A stretch of DNA of 64,000 bases. Origin: Zoogloea sp. (GTDB lineage Bacteria > Pseudomonadota > Gammaproteobacteria > Burkholderiales > Rhodocyclaceae). Of the stretch, positions 8,385 to 17,783 are shown piece by piece. The stretch spans positions 124,001-188,000 of the forward strand of contig NZ_JAKLLN010000004.1 of the NCBI RefSeq assembly GCF_023150065.1, in the 5' to 3' direction. The notes beneath the pieces were generated by a model, which was not told the origin of the DNA, searched no databases, and was given only the letters and a program-made list of their open reading frames with translations. The stretch's first letter is position 1. The number at the start of each line of letters is the position of its first letter. Position numbers and translations under genes: made by a program.

Positions 8385-9583
8385 TGAGCGGGAGCCCGGG
8401 CGATACGCCCCTGATCAGCCTCGCCGGCATCGGCAAGTCCTATCCCATTGCCAACTCTGCGGCGGGGCGGATCCGTACCCTGTATTCGCTGCTGCGCCGA
8501 CAGCCGTTTGCAGAGCGCTATGACGCGCTGACCGACATCAGCTTTGAGGTGCGTCGCGGGGAGTCCCTGGGCTTGATCGGCGTGAACGGGGCCGGTAAGT
8601 CCACCCTGCTCAAGATCATCGCTGGCGTGGTCAAGCCCTCCGCTGGCGAGATCCGCTTGGGAGGGCGCATCAGCGCTTTGCTTGAGTTGGGCGCGGGTTT
8701 TCATCCGGAGTACACAGGGCGCCAGAACGTTTTTCTGGCTACGGCCCTGATGGGGCTGAGTGAGCAGGAGACCCGGGAGCGTCTGGATGACATCCTGGCC
8801 TTTGCCGATATCGGCGAGCACGTGGATCAGCCGATCAAGCATTACTCGTCCGGGATGATCGTGCGTCTGGGTTTTGCCGTGGCCACCACGGTGAGCCCCG
8901 ACATCCTCATTACCGATGAGGTGCTGGCGGTGGGTGACGAGTCCTTTCAGCGCAAGTGCATTGCCTGGATGGAGAACTATCTGGCCAATGGCGGTACCCT
9001 GCTCTTGTGTGCGCACAGCATGTTCCACATCCAGAAACTGTGCCAGAAAGCCGCGTGGATCCACGACGGGCGTCTCCACGGCTATGGTGATGCCAACCGG
9101 GTGACGCGGGAATACCTGGCCTGGCATGACGCGCGCAATCAGCCCAAGGCGCAGGACCATGCGTCTGCCATCAAGAGTGGCCACTATGCCGTCTTGTCCG
9201 TGACCCTGAACGACCGTCCCGCTTCGCAGGGCATCATCCTTTCGGAAGGGGAGAGCCTGCGCGTGGGGGGGCGGCTGTTTTCCCCTGACGGGCGGGCACC
9301 CACTGCGCTGGTCGGTTTCGTGCGCAAGGACGGCATGCCCATCTACGGTGTGTCGTCGGAGATGGATGGGGCCGTTCTGTCCCGGGTCGGTGACAGCGAA
9401 TTCAGCTTCGAACTGGAGTTGCCTGCGCTATCGCTGCTTCCCGGCGAATACACCATCAAGGCCCACGCCCTCGATCCGGAAGGCTATCGGCTCTTCGACG
9501 AGATCGTCTGCGACCTCACCGTGACTGGCGACAGTCGGGAGCTGGGGGTCTGTCGGTTGCCTCACCGGTGGAACGCCGTGTGA
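8384..9583 (+). CDS. wzt: Polysaccharide ABC exporter ATPase with carbohydrate-binding domain (Wzt type)
   Basis: A 399-aa protein with the nucleotide-binding domain in the first 245 residues: Walker A GVNGAGKST (66-74), signature YSSGM near 154 and Walker B DILITDEVLAVGD near 173. The last 150 residues or so (SEGESLRVGGRLFSPDG, LVGFVRKDGMPIYGVSS) form a Wzt-C-type beta-sandwich. In known systems this domain binds the modified non-reducing end of the finished polymer and licenses export. The longer two-domain form therefore suggests a polymer that ends in a chain-terminating modification. It overlaps genes on both sides by TGATG. Confidence 0.93.
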   Translation: MSGSPGDTPLISLAGIGKSYPIANSAAGRIRTLYSLLRRQPFAERYDALTDISFEVRRGESLGLIGVNGAGKSTLLKIIAGVVKPSAGEIRLGGRISALLELGAGFHPEYTGRQNVFLATALMGLSEQETRERLDDILAFADIGEHVDQPIKHYSSGMIVRLGFAVATTVSPDILITDEVLAVGDESFQRKCIAWMENYLANGGTLLLCAHSMFHIQKLCQKAAWIHDGRLHGYGDANRVTREYLAWHDARNQPKAQDHASAIKSGHYAVLSVTLNDRPASQGIILSEGESLRVGGRLFSPDGRAPTALVGFVRKDGMPIYGVSSEMDGAVLSRVGDSEFSFELELPALSLLPGEYTIKAHALDPEGYRLFDEIVCDLTVTGDSRELGVCRLPHRWNAV

Positions 9584-11514
9584 TGCCGTGGGCCGCCCTG
9601 TTTTTCGGGGTGGCCTGTGCCGGTGCGGGCGGTCTGGCGGGGCTGCCAGCCGGGGTCTCCTGGTGGCTCGCCTTACCGGCAGCCCTTAGTCTTTTGGGGG
9701 CCGTACGCTTTGGACGTCGGGCGGGGCTGGCTACATTGGCGGGTGGCTGGGCGCTCACGGCGCTGGCGCTCTTGGCTTTGCTGGCTGTCCTTGCCCTGTT
9801 GCGCGTACCGCTCTGGATAAGTACGGCGTTGATGGCCCTGGGGTGTGTGACGCTTGTTGCCGTCAGAACGGAGCGTCCGTCCAGTCAGGCTGAAAGCCAT
9901 CCTGGCCTCTTTTTTCTGCTGCTGATTCTTGCCCTGCCGCCTCTTGCCCTGTGGGGTGAAAGTCTGTGGTCGGCGCCCGCCGGGCTTGCTTCAGGCGGCG
10001 CCCAGCGGATCTGGCAGGATTGGTACTTTCATGGCGTGCTGGTGGACATGCTGGCTGACAGTGTCCGCCATGCTCCCCATGATCTGCGGGGAGTCGGCCT
10101 GCCTCCCGCGCCTTATCACTACCTGAGCTATGGTCTCGTGGCATGGCTCGCTGCGGTGACGGATGGCCGGGGGCTGGATGGCGTGCTGCTGTTGTGGTGG
10201 CCGCTGGGCATGTTTCTTCTGCTGGCTGCGGCATCCGAGTGGGTGTGCCGCCTTAGGCCGGGGCAGCCCTGGCTGGCGGTGATCCTGCCTCTGACCCTGT
10301 TCTGGCCCGATGCATCGGGGCTTGGCTCGGGGCAGCACTTTCTGGGCTGGCACTGGCTGCAGATGATCTCGCCGGGGAGCCTGTATGGTGCGGCGGCGGC
10401 CCTGTTGCTGGCGAGCTGGTTGTCGGGCCGTTGTATGGCGTCCGATGCTGCCGCGCGTGTCCGGACGCTTCTTGTTCTCCTGCTGGCACTGGCGGCGGCC
10501 ATGCTGTTCAAGGCGCAGATCGTCCTGCTGGCGGGGCCCTTGCTCATTTTCTGGTGGGCAGGCAATCAGCCCGCGCCCGCCCGCCAGCGTCTGGTTTGGC
10601 TAACGGTCTTCACCGTCATTGCCTTGTCGATCCTGTTGTGGCTGCCTTTGCCCGGCCTGCCGCTCATTCATCTGGGGGGCGGTGGCTGGCGCGAGTACTG
10701 GCCCGCCTTGCTGCATCTTCAAGATAGGGGCTGGCTGGAGACGCTGCAGGCAACCGCTTGGGCGCCAGTGGTCATTCTGGCCGGAACGCTGGGCGGCATG
10801 CTGGTCGGTGTGCTCGCCTGGCCCCGGGCGCCGCGGGCCGTGCGCTGGTGGATGCTGCTGGTGCTGGGAGGGTATCTGCTCTACGCCTTGGGCCTGGACC
10901 CCGACACACGGGGTGGGGCGGGGACGCCCGAAGAACTGCAGCACCGCCCGCTGGTGTGGGTGCTGCCCATGTGGTGGATGAGCACAGCCCCCTTCCTGCT
11001 GCCTGCAGGGGTGGGGCGGAGCGGGCGTTCGGGCGGAGTGCTGGCTGCCCTTGCCCTGGCTGTGGCCTGTATGGCGGGAATCATGCTGGGGCCGCAGGTG
11101 CAGCGTGGCCCCGAGAAGATCGACGGTCGGCCGGCAGTGCCCCAGGGGCTGGCCGAAGCGGCCGCCTTCATCCGACAGCATGCCCAGCCCGGGGACGTGT
11201 GCCAGGCCGCGGATGCGGACCCGCGTTTCCAGCTCCCGGCCCTTGCTGCATGTACGCCCTACTGGGTGGGCTTCAACCTGCACTCCCGCAGCTCGGCCGC
11301 CGTGCGTGGACGGGCTGACGAGTGGCTGCGCCTGCGCGCCCTGCCGCCGACCGAGCGCCTTGAGGCGCTCCGGAAGGCCGGTATTCGGTGGTACAGTGCG
11401 GGGCCCGTGCCGGCCGAGAACGCAGCCGCGTACCTGCCCGACGATCCCCGTTTGCCCCTTGCGCCGGCATTCCAGTCTGGCGATGCCTATGTCGTCTATC
11501 AACTCCTGCCCTGA
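9583..11514 (+). CDS. Polytopic membrane protein, possibly a GT-C-fold glycosyltransferase
   Basis: A 643-aa integral membrane protein. The ATG at 9583 overlaps the wzt stop (TGATG); an in-frame GTG lies 15 bases upstream. About a dozen hydrophobic segments are followed by a soluble C-terminal region of about 130 residues (from PEKIDGRPAVPQGL). A conserved-looking loop with DWYFHGVLVDML and APYHYLSYG lies between early spans. This layout fits lipid-sugar-dependent GT-C transferases, but the usual acidic pair was not located with certainty. No specific function is assigned. Confidence 0.6.
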   Translation: MPWAALFFGVACAGAGGLAGLPAGVSWWLALPAALSLLGAVRFGRRAGLATLAGGWALTALALLALLAVLALLRVPLWISTALMALGCVTLVAVRTERPSSQAESHPGLFFLLLILALPPLALWGESLWSAPAGLASGGAQRIWQDWYFHGVLVDMLADSVRHAPHDLRGVGLPPAPYHYLSYGLVAWLAAVTDGRGLDGVLLLWWPLGMFLLLAAASEWVCRLRPGQPWLAVILPLTLFWPDASGLGSGQHFLGWHWLQMISPGSLYGAAAALLLASWLSGRCMASDAAARVRTLLVLLLALAAAMLFKAQIVLLAGPLLIFWWAGNQPAPARQRLVWLTVFTVIALSILLWLPLPGLPLIHLGGGGWREYWPALLHLQDRGWLETLQATAWAPVVILAGTLGGMLVGVLAWPRAPRAVRWWMLLVLGGYLLYALGLDPDTRGGAGTPEELQHRPLVWVLPMWWMSTAPFLLPAGVGRSGRSGGVLAALALAVACMAGIMLGPQVQRGPEKIDGRPAVPQGLAEAAAFIRQHAQPGDVCQAADADPRFQLPALAACTPYWVGFNLHSRSSAAVRGRADEWLRLRALPPTERLEALRKAGIRWYSAGPVPAENAAAYLPDDPRLPLAPAFQSGDAYVVYQLLP

Positions 11515-11524
11515 CGCCCTTCCC

Positions 11525-12649
11525 GTGATCCCCATGAATTGCCTGAGCGCTGTGCATGGGCGCTTTCAGGCCGATCTCAACGCTGCCGCCGCGCGCGTCA
11601 TTGCCAGCGGCTGGAGCATTCTGGGCCCCGAGGTCGAGGCCTTCGAGCAGGCTTGGGCGGCCCGGGTGGGGACGGCCCACTGCATCGGGGTGGCCAGCGG
11701 CAGCGATGCGCTGCAACTGGCCCTGAGGGCGCTGGACATCGGCCCCGGTGATGAGGTGCTGACGGTGGCCAATGCAGGGGGCTACAGCACCCAGGCCATC
11801 CTGGCGGTGGGCGCCCGGCCCGTGTTTGTGGACATTGATGCAGACTCGCTGCTGATGAATGTCGGGGCCATCGGGGGGGCTGTCACGCCGCGCACCCGGG
11901 CCCTGATCGTGACCCATCTGTACGGCCGCATGGCGTCCATGCCGGCGGTGCTGGAGGCTTGCCGGGCGGCGGGCATTGCCGTGATCGAGGACGCGGCCCA
12001 GGCCCACGGTGCCAGCTGGGCGGGCCGGCAGGCCGGCGCCTGGGCTGATCTGGCCTGCTTCAGCTTTTACCCCACCAAGAACTTGGGGGCTCTGGGCGAC
12101 GGCGGCGCGGTGTGCTGCGCCGATCCGGCCCTGGCGGCGCGTCTGCGTCAGCTGCGCCAGTATGGCTGGCAGCCCAAGTACCAGGTCCAGTTGCCGGGTG
12201 GCATGAACAGCCGGCTGGACGAGATCCAGGCCGCCTTTCTGAGGGTGCTGCTGCCGGCGCTGGATGCGTTCAACGCGGCCCGTCGACAGGTGGCTGCCTG
12301 CTACGAGGCGACCCTTGCGCTGCTTCCGGGGGGAGGGCTCCCCAGCCGCCCCCCCGAGGCACAGGATGTGGCGCATCTCTTCGTGCTCGGCCACCCGCAC
12401 CGTGATGCCATCCGGGCGGCGCTGCTGGCCCGAGGCATTCAGACCGACATTCACTACCCCGTGCCAGACCACCTGCAGCCGGGCTTCATCGCCCGTGCCC
12501 GGGGGCTTGGTTTGCTGCCGCTCTCGCCGGCTGGCAGCCTGCCTGTGACCGAAGCCGTGGCAGGGAGAGTCTTCAGCCTGCCCTGCCATCCGGGGCTGGA
12601 TGCCGGGCAGGTGGAGCGCATCTGCACGGCCCTTGCGGAGAGCTGGTGA
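11525..12649 (+). CDS. DegT/DnrJ/EryC1 family sugar aminotransferase (FdtB/QdtB-like)
   Basis: A 374-aa PLP-dependent aminotransferase. GTG at 11525 gives the family-like opening MIPMNCLS; ATG at 11534 is the alternative. The PLP-binding lysine is in YPTKNLGALGDGG (about Lys185), and EDAAQAHGA is the usual cofactor-contact segment. With the FdtD-like gene two genes downstream, the best guess is transfer of an amino group to C3 of a dTDP-3-keto-6-deoxyhexose. The dTDP-glucose synthesis genes rmlA and rmlB are not in the window. The gene follows the membrane protein after 10 bases. Confidence 0.85.
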   Translation: MIPMNCLSAVHGRFQADLNAAAARVIASGWSILGPEVEAFEQAWAARVGTAHCIGVASGSDALQLALRALDIGPGDEVLTVANAGGYSTQAILAVGARPVFVDIDADSLLMNVGAIGGAVTPRTRALIVTHLYGRMASMPAVLEACRAAGIAVIEDAAQAHGASWAGRQAGAWADLACFSFYPTKNLGALGDGGAVCCADPALAARLRQLRQYGWQPKYQVQLPGGMNSRLDEIQAAFLRVLLPALDAFNAARRQVAACYEATLALLPGGGLPSRPPEAQDVAHLFVLGHPHRDAIRAALLARGIQTDIHYPVPDHLQPGFIARARGLGLLPLSPAGSLPVTEAVAGRVFSLPCHPGLDAGQVERICTALAESW

Positions 12650-13614
12650 TGCAGACAGGGCAGCCGCGGTTTTCCCTGGTCATCCCGGTCTATCGCAACC
12701 AGGGCTCCTTGCCGGAATTGCTCCAGCAAGTCAGAAGCCTGGCCGCGCGCCTGCCAGGCGGGCTGGAGCTGGTGATGGTGGTGGATGCCAGCCCGGACGG
12801 TTCTTATGGCTACCTGCTGCAGCACCTGCCGACGCAGGTGTTTGCCAGTCAGCTCTTGCTGCTGGCCCGCAATTTCGGCTCCTTTGCCGCCATCCGTGAA
12901 GGCCTGCGCCACGCCCGGGGCGACTACATTGCCGTGATGGCGGCCGATCTGCAGGAGCCGATCGAGCTGATGGAGCGCTTCTTCCTGAGCCTGGCCGCGG
13001 ACGAGGCCGATGTTGTCGTGGGCAGCCGCGAGGGGCGCGACGACCCGCTCCTGCAGCGCCTGCCAGCCCAGCTCTTCTGGTCGGCATACCGGCGCCTGAT
13101 CAACCCCGACATCCCCCCCGGCGGGGTGGATGTGTTTGGCTGCACCCGGCGTTTTGCCGGCCATCTGGTGTCCCTGCCCGAAGCTCGCAGTTCGTTGGTG
13201 GGGCAGCTGTTCTGGCTGGGGCACCGGCGCAAGGTGCTGGGCTATAGCCGGCTGGCCCGGGTGCACGGCACCAGTGCCTGGAGTTTCCGGCGCAAGCTGG
13301 CCTACTTGTCCGACAGCCTGTTCGCCTTTTCGGATCTGCCTATCCGCATGCTCCTGGGGCTGGGGGCGGTGGGCCTTGCGCTGGCCCTTGTGCTCGGCCT
13401 GGCGGTAGCCCTGGCCAAGCTTTCCGGGCAGGTACCGGTGCCGGGCTACGCCGCCCTGATGGTGGCAATTACTTTCTTTGCCGGGCTCAACGCCCTGGGG
13501 CTGGGCCTGATCGGTTCCTACGCCTGGCGGGCCTACGAAAATACCAAGCAGCGGCCCCTGGCCCTGGTCATGACACGGCACGATTTTGATGCGGAGAAAT
13601 CCCATGGTGGATGA
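12649..13614 (+). CDS. Family 2 glycosyltransferase, polyprenyl-phosphate type
   Basis: A 321-aa GT2 protein with the GT-A core first ([26 protein letters not shown] and the metal-site region MAADLQEP), then two C-terminal membrane spans at about 235-290. This is the DPM1/GtrB/ArnC layout, which transfers a sugar from a nucleotide carrier to undecaprenyl phosphate. Such a lipid-linked sugar could feed the GT-C-like membrane proteins encoded on either side (9583 and 15468). The ATG overlaps the aminotransferase stop (TGATG). Confidence 0.85.
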   Translation: MQTGQPRFSLVIPVYRNQGSLPELLQQVRSLAARLPGGLELVMVVDASPDGSYGYLLQHLPTQVFASQLLLLARNFGSFAAIREGLRHARGDYIAVMAADLQEPIELMERFFLSLAADEADVVVGSREGRDDPLLQRLPAQLFWSAYRRLINPDIPPGGVDVFGCTRRFAGHLVSLPEARSSLVGQLFWLGHRRKVLGYSRLARVHGTSAWSFRRKLAYLSDSLFAFSDLPIRMLLGLGAVGLALALVLGLAVALAKLSGQVPVPGYAALMVAITFFAGLNALGLGLIGSYAWRAYENTKQRPLALVMTRHDFDAEKSHGG

Positions 13615-14563
13615 CGCCCTGCCCGAAGGTGTTTTTGTGCACGCCCACGCGCTGTGCGAGAGTCGGCAGATCGGTGAGGGGTCTCGCGTGTGGGCTTTTG
13701 CCCATATCCTGCCCGGCGCCCGCCTGGGCAAGGACTGCAATGTCTGTGATCACGTCTTCATCGAGAACGACGTGGTGATAGGAAATCGGGTCACCATCAA
13801 GTGTGGCGTGCAGTTGTGGGATGGCATCGAGGTGGCTGACGACGTCTTCATCGGCCCCAATGCCACCTTCTGCAACGACCGCATGCCCCGCAGCAAGTGC
13901 TATCCCGAGGTTTTCCTGAAGACCCGCATCGAAGCCAGGGCGTCGATCGGTGCCAACGCCACCGTGCTGCCCGGGCTCAGTATCGGACGGAATGCCATGG
14001 TGGGGGCCGGCGCGGTGGTGACCCGTTCAGTACCACCCAACGCCATCGTGGTGGGTAACCCTGCGCGCATCGTCGGCTACGTGGATACAGTGGATCAGGG
14101 CCCGGCCAGCGCGGCCGGCCAGGGCTCCATGGATGCGCCGATGCGTGCGGAGGGTGTCCAGCTCTTCCGTCTTCCCCTCATCAAGGACATGCGTGGCGAC
14201 CTGACCGTGGGCGAGTTCGAGCGCTCGCTGCCTTTCGTGCCGCGCCGCTATTTCATGGTGATGAACGTGCCCAGCCAGGAGGTACGCGGCGAGCATGCGC
14301 ACCGGGAGTGCGAACAGCTGTTGCTTTGTGTCCGTGGCCGCTGTCAGGTGATGACCGATGATGGTCGGGTGCGTCAGGAGTTCACCCTCGATGATCCGAC
14401 CCTGGGGCTCTATCTGCCTCCCATGACCTGGGGCGTGCAGTACAAGTATTCGGCCGATGCCCTGCTACTGGTCTTTGCTTCCCATTATTACGACGCTGAC
14501 GATTACATCCGCGACTATCAGGGCTTTCTCGATACGGTCGCGGGCGGGTCGCCCCCTCCCTGA
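13604..14563 (+). CDS. Fused sugar N-acetyltransferase and dTDP-hexose 3,4-ketoisomerase (FdtD/WxcM-like)
   Basis: A 319-aa two-domain protein. ATG 13604 has GGAG 8 bases upstream and overlaps the previous gene by 11 bases. Residues of about 1-165 are a left-handed beta-helix acetyltransferase with hexapeptide repeats and the family mark [15 protein letters not shown]. Residues of about 185-315 are an RmlC-like cupin with [14 protein letters not shown], as in FdtA/QdtA/WxcM isomerases. In Shewanella FdtD the same fusion makes dTDP-Fuc3NAc. Together with the aminotransferase at 11525 it implies a 3-acetamido-3,6-dideoxyhexose; galacto or gluco configuration cannot be told from sequence alone. 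Confidence 0.88.
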   Translation: MVDDALPEGVFVHAHALCESRQIGEGSRVWAFAHILPGARLGKDCNVCDHVFIENDVVIGNRVTIKCGVQLWDGIEVADDVFIGPNATFCNDRMPRSKCYPEVFLKTRIEARASIGANATVLPGLSIGRNAMVGAGAVVTRSVPPNAIVVGNPARIVGYVDTVDQGPASAAGQGSMDAPMRAEGVQLFRLPLIKDMRGDLTVGEFERSLPFVPRRYFMVMNVPSQEVRGEHAHRECEQLLLCVRGRCQVMTDDGRVRQEFTLDDPTLGLYLPPMTWGVQYKYSADALLLVFASHYYDADDYIRDYQGFLDTVAGGSPPP

Positions 14564-14577
14564 ACGGACCCTGAGTC

Positions 14578-15468
14578 ATGACTTTGAGCTTTACCGGCGA
14601 GCGTTTCCTCCCCAGCTGCGAGGGGGAAATGATCTATGAACACTGGCACCGCTACCTGTTTGCCCGGCAGTACGTGGCCGGCAAGCGGGTGCTGGACGTT
14701 GCCAGCGGCGAGGGCTACGGCAGTGCCCTTATGGCGGGGGTGGCCGCCAGCGTCACCGGGGTGGATATCTCGGCCGAGGCGGTCGAGCATGCGGCGGCCC
14801 GGTATGGCAGCGCTCCCAACCTGCGCTACGTCTGTGCCAGTTGCGCCAGTATCCCCCTGCCCGATGCGAGCTTCGATGTGATCGTGTCCTTCGAAACCAT
14901 CGAGCACATGACCGAGCACGATGCCTTCATGGCCGAAGTGGCGCGCCTGCTGGCACCAGGAGGGCTGTTCATCATCTCGTCGCCCAACCGGGTTGAGTAT
15001 TCTGATCGCACCGGTTACCGCAACGAGTTCCACGTCAAGGAACTGGATGGTCCCGAGCTGCGCAGCCTGCTCGATCGCCACTTCCCCGAACAGCACTGGT
15101 TTGCCCAGCGTCCCTGCTTCCAGTCGATGCTATGGTCTCTGGAAGGCCCGGCCGTGACCAATCAGGTGCTGGCCGTCGATGGCGAGAGTGCCTATCCGGC
15201 TGAACTGTACTTTCTGGTGTGTTGCGCCCGGGACGCCAGCGTGCTGGATCAGATCCAGCCCAGCCTCAGCCTTGTGACAGACCGGCATCACTCGGTGTAC
15301 GCAGAATGGAGCCGGACCTATGCGGAAAACCGGCAGCTGGGCGCGCGGGTGGGGGAGCTCGAGGCGGCACTGTCGAGGCACGAGGCTGAGCGTTTTGTTG
15401 CCTCCAGCCATCCGGCGGAGGGGAACCCCAGTCTTCTTGCCCGGATACGAAAGATCTTCGGTTTCTGA
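14578..15468 (+). CDS. SAM-dependent methyltransferase with C-terminal coil
   Basis: A 296-aa class I methyltransferase: motif I VLDVASGEGYGSALM (about residues 39-53), the acidic end of strand 2 VTGVDISAEAV, and motif IV FDVIVSFETIEHM. After the catalytic domain, about residues 235-280 form a short charged helix likely to coil. In an ABC-exported polysaccharide locus with a Wzt sugar-binding domain, a methyltransferase may cap the non-reducing end to stop growth and mark the chain for export, as WbdD does in E. coli O8/O9a. That role is inferred; routine sugar methylation is the alternative. Confidence 0.82.
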   Translation: MTLSFTGERFLPSCEGEMIYEHWHRYLFARQYVAGKRVLDVASGEGYGSALMAGVAASVTGVDISAEAVEHAAARYGSAPNLRYVCASCASIPLPDASFDVIVSFETIEHMTEHDAFMAEVARLLAPGGLFIISSPNRVEYSDRTGYRNEFHVKELDGPELRSLLDRHFPEQHWFAQRPCFQSMLWSLEGPAVTNQVLAVDGESAYPAELYFLVCCARDASVLDQIQPSLSLVTDRHHSVYAEWSRTYAENRQLGARVGELEAALSRHEAERFVASSHPAEGNPSLLARIRKIFGF

Positions 15469-16886
15469 TGATGTTTCCGAAGCAGGGGGCTGCGTCCCGT
15501 TGCCGGTTCGGAGGGATGTTCCGTCGATACGGGGTAGCGCTTGTTCTGGGGGCTGCTGTTCTTTGGATTGGCGGATACCTGGTGGCGCTTGGCTACCACA
15601 CATGGCCGGTTGCGGATGACTACTGCAACATCGTGAGCGTGGACCGTCGAGGCGTGTTTGGTGCCCTCGCGGATTTATGGTTCCAGTGGAGCGGGCGTCT
15701 GGGCAGCAGTCTCGTGCTCTATGGTCTGTTTGGTCTTATTCCGTTTGGCTTGCTGCATTGGGCCAGCGCCCTGGCGGGTGCCAGTGTGCTGGTGTTGGCG
15801 GGCCTGATCCTGCGTCTGACAGGCCCTTGGGCACCACCGATGCGGTGGCCAGCCTTGCTGGTGATCCTTCAATTGCTGGTTTTCTGCGCGTTTGCTTTGT
15901 TAGGGCAAACCGTCTTCTGGGTTACCGGCTGGGTCGTGTATCACGTGGCACTGCTGTATTTCGTCGGCTGGTTGTGTTTCCTGTCCCGGGATATGAAGCA
16001 GGCAGGAAACCCCTCTGTTGCCGCGACGGCATTGCGTTTTGGTGCTGCGATCGTCGCCGGAAATTTGATGGAACTGCTCTGGATGCCGGCCATTGCCTGC
16101 CTGCTGTCGTTGTGGCGGCGGGCCGGGCCAGCAAGGCCGCTGGATGCGTCCCATCCATTGTTGCCTTCCATCCTCGGATGGGGCGTCGGGGCGTGCATCC
16201 TTGCTGCGGCACCAGGAAACTATGCACGGGCGGGAGCGACAGCAGGCTCCTTCAGCATCGATATGGCTGACAAGGTTCTGACCTACGGGGCAATGCTGCA
16301 GACCGCATTTCTGTCGGGGCATGGCTGGATGTTGTCCCTCATCCTTGTCCTTGCTTTGATCGCGCTCTGCGTACCGGGGGTGCCGGGGCGCGCGCAGTTC
16401 GTCACGCGGCGGGATGGGCCATCAGCGCGGGCTTTGCTTGTTGGTGGGCTTCTGAGTGTGGCTCCGATGCTGGCTGTTCCTGGACAAATCGCCCCTCGCA
16501 ATGGCTATTTCCTGGTGGTGTTCGTTGTTGCCGCAGGTGTCGCCGCGTGGCGTGAAGTGCTTTCCGGAGCGCATAGCGCCAACAATGCGGGTCGGGTCCT
16601 GTTGATTGTTGCCGTACTCGGGACATGCCTGCTCACGCCCGTCCTGGGGCAGGCGCTGGACCGGCAGCGAGATGCATATGCAATGCTGGAGGCGCGTCAC
16701 GAGCACATGTTGAGTGCCGCAGCGGGCGCCTCTGGCGTTGTCAGCGTCGCTCCAGTGGACTACCAGCGGATTCCCGGCACAGTGCATTTCATGGAGCTTG
16801 CCGTGACTCCGGAGGGGTATCCCAATACGTGTGTTGCAAGCGTGCTGGGGCTACCTGGGGTGGTGCTCAGCGCAGACTCGCACTAG
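15468..16886 (+). CDS. Polytopic membrane protein (DUF6056/GtrII-like)
   Basis: A 472-aa membrane protein with about ten spans. The first periplasmic loop carries ADDYC and, about 30 residues later, WSGR, a pattern I associate with DUF6056-type putative glycosyltransferases. ATG 15468 overlaps the methyltransferase stop (TGATG) and a second ATG follows at 15471. By eye, base composition is more AT-rich than in the flanking genes, which would fit recent acquisition. It ends the plus-strand operon and converges on the minus-strand part of the locus. Confidence 0.6.
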   Translation: MMFPKQGAASRCRFGGMFRRYGVALVLGAAVLWIGGYLVALGYHTWPVADDYCNIVSVDRRGVFGALADLWFQWSGRLGSSLVLYGLFGLIPFGLLHWASALAGASVLVLAGLILRLTGPWAPPMRWPALLVILQLLVFCAFALLGQTVFWVTGWVVYHVALLYFVGWLCFLSRDMKQAGNPSVAATALRFGAAIVAGNLMELLWMPAIACLLSLWRRAGPARPLDASHPLLPSILGWGVGACILAAAPGNYARAGATAGSFSIDMADKVLTYGAMLQTAFLSGHGWMLSLILVLALIALCVPGVPGRAQFVTRRDGPSARALLVGGLLSVAPMLAVPGQIAPRNGYFLVVFVVAAGVAAWREVLSGAHSANNAGRVLLIVAVLGTCLLTPVLGQALDRQRDAYAMLEARHEHMLSAAAGASGVVSVAPVDYQRIPGTVHFMELAVTPEGYPNTCVASVLGLPGVVLSADSH

Positions 16887-16896
16887 CGGATCCGCT
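16885..16896. repeat. Palindrome in a convergent gene junction
   Basis: AGCGGATCCGCT is a perfect 12-base palindrome that fills the space between two convergent stop codons. It could act as a minimal bidirectional terminator, but it has no loop or T run. Confidence 0.3.
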
Positions 16897-17783
16897 CAGG
16901 ATTGGACGGAGAGCAGACTGGGGGCGCAAAGCCAGAGATGCCACGCCTCGGGTGCAACTGAAAGTGCATCGTCCAGCATGTCCGCCAACTCCGCGACCTG
17001 TTCGACAGGCGTGGTGCCCTTGAGAGGCTGAATTTTCAGGCGACGCTTCCCACTGTTCCAGTCTACGTCCATCACAAAACCTGCCACAGGCAGATGCCGA
17101 CCCGCCGCGATACCAAGAAGTCCCGTGGGGAGTGTGGCGTCGCGATTCAGGAGTCGGACCGGCTGACGACCTTTTTCCGCTTGATGGGGGGGGACGTCGA
17201 TCAAGCCGATCACCGTTTCTCCCCTGTCTGTGGCTCGTTGAATGCTCGCGATGCTTCCGCCCGTGTAGATGATGGGGGCGTTGCCTGCCCGTTCGACCGT
17301 CCACATCCGGAATCGCGCAAGCAGGTATCGCAATGGATGTTTGCCAAAGTCGGCCCGGGAAAAGCGCAGTGACAGAAATGAAGCCCGCTGCCCGGTACGG
17401 GCAAGGTGAGGGATGGACCACATCCCACCCCCGAAGTGAAATGTGATGCCGATGAAGGGTGTGTCAGGCCATTGACCCGAGACGGCCACATGGCGGTCCA
17501 GCCATGTCGTGCTGCGGGTGAGAGTCAAAAAGGCGTCGGCGCGATCGATGAGCAGGGTCAGCCGGAAGCGCCTGAGCCATTCGTCGTCCGGATAGGTTCC
17601 AAAAACCGCAAAGTAGCCGGCACTCGCCGACTGGCAGGCCTCATGGAGGAGTCGCCTGGAGCCCGCGATCCGGTAAAGGAGCCGATAGTACGCTGGCCAC
17701 GGCAGCAGGCAGGCGGCTGCAGGAATCAGTGCGTGCTCGACAACGTCCCTGATCTGGGATTTAAGGATTTGCAGGGCGCTCAC
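16896..17783 (-). CDS. LPLAT-superfamily acyltransferase (LpxL/HtrB-like)
   Basis: A 295-aa protein of the lysophospholipid/lipid A acyltransferase superfamily, judged by an amphipathic N-terminus, the FHFGGGM segment at residues 115-121 and the later IIYTGGSIASI and VIGLIDVPP blocks. The usual HX4D/E catalytic motif is incomplete: the position five after His116 is Met. Its neighbours suggest acylation of a glycan or lipid carrier, or loss of classic chemistry. It overlaps the upstream acyltransferase gene by 23 bases. Confidence 0.6.
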   Translation of the reverse strand: MSALQILKSQIRDVVEHALIPAAACLLPWPAYYRLLYRIAGSRRLLHEACQSASAGYFAVFGTYPDDEWLRRFRLTLLIDRADAFLTLTRSTTWLDRHVAVSGQWPDTPFIGITFHFGGGMWSIPHLARTGQRASFLSLRFSRADFGKHPLRYLLARFRMWTVERAGNAPIIYTGGSIASIQRATDRGETVIGLIDVPPHQAEKGRQPVRLLNRDATLPTGLLGIAAGRHLPVAGFVMDVDWNSGKRRLKIQPLKGTTPVEQVAELADMLDDALSVAPEAWHLWLCAPSLLSVQS

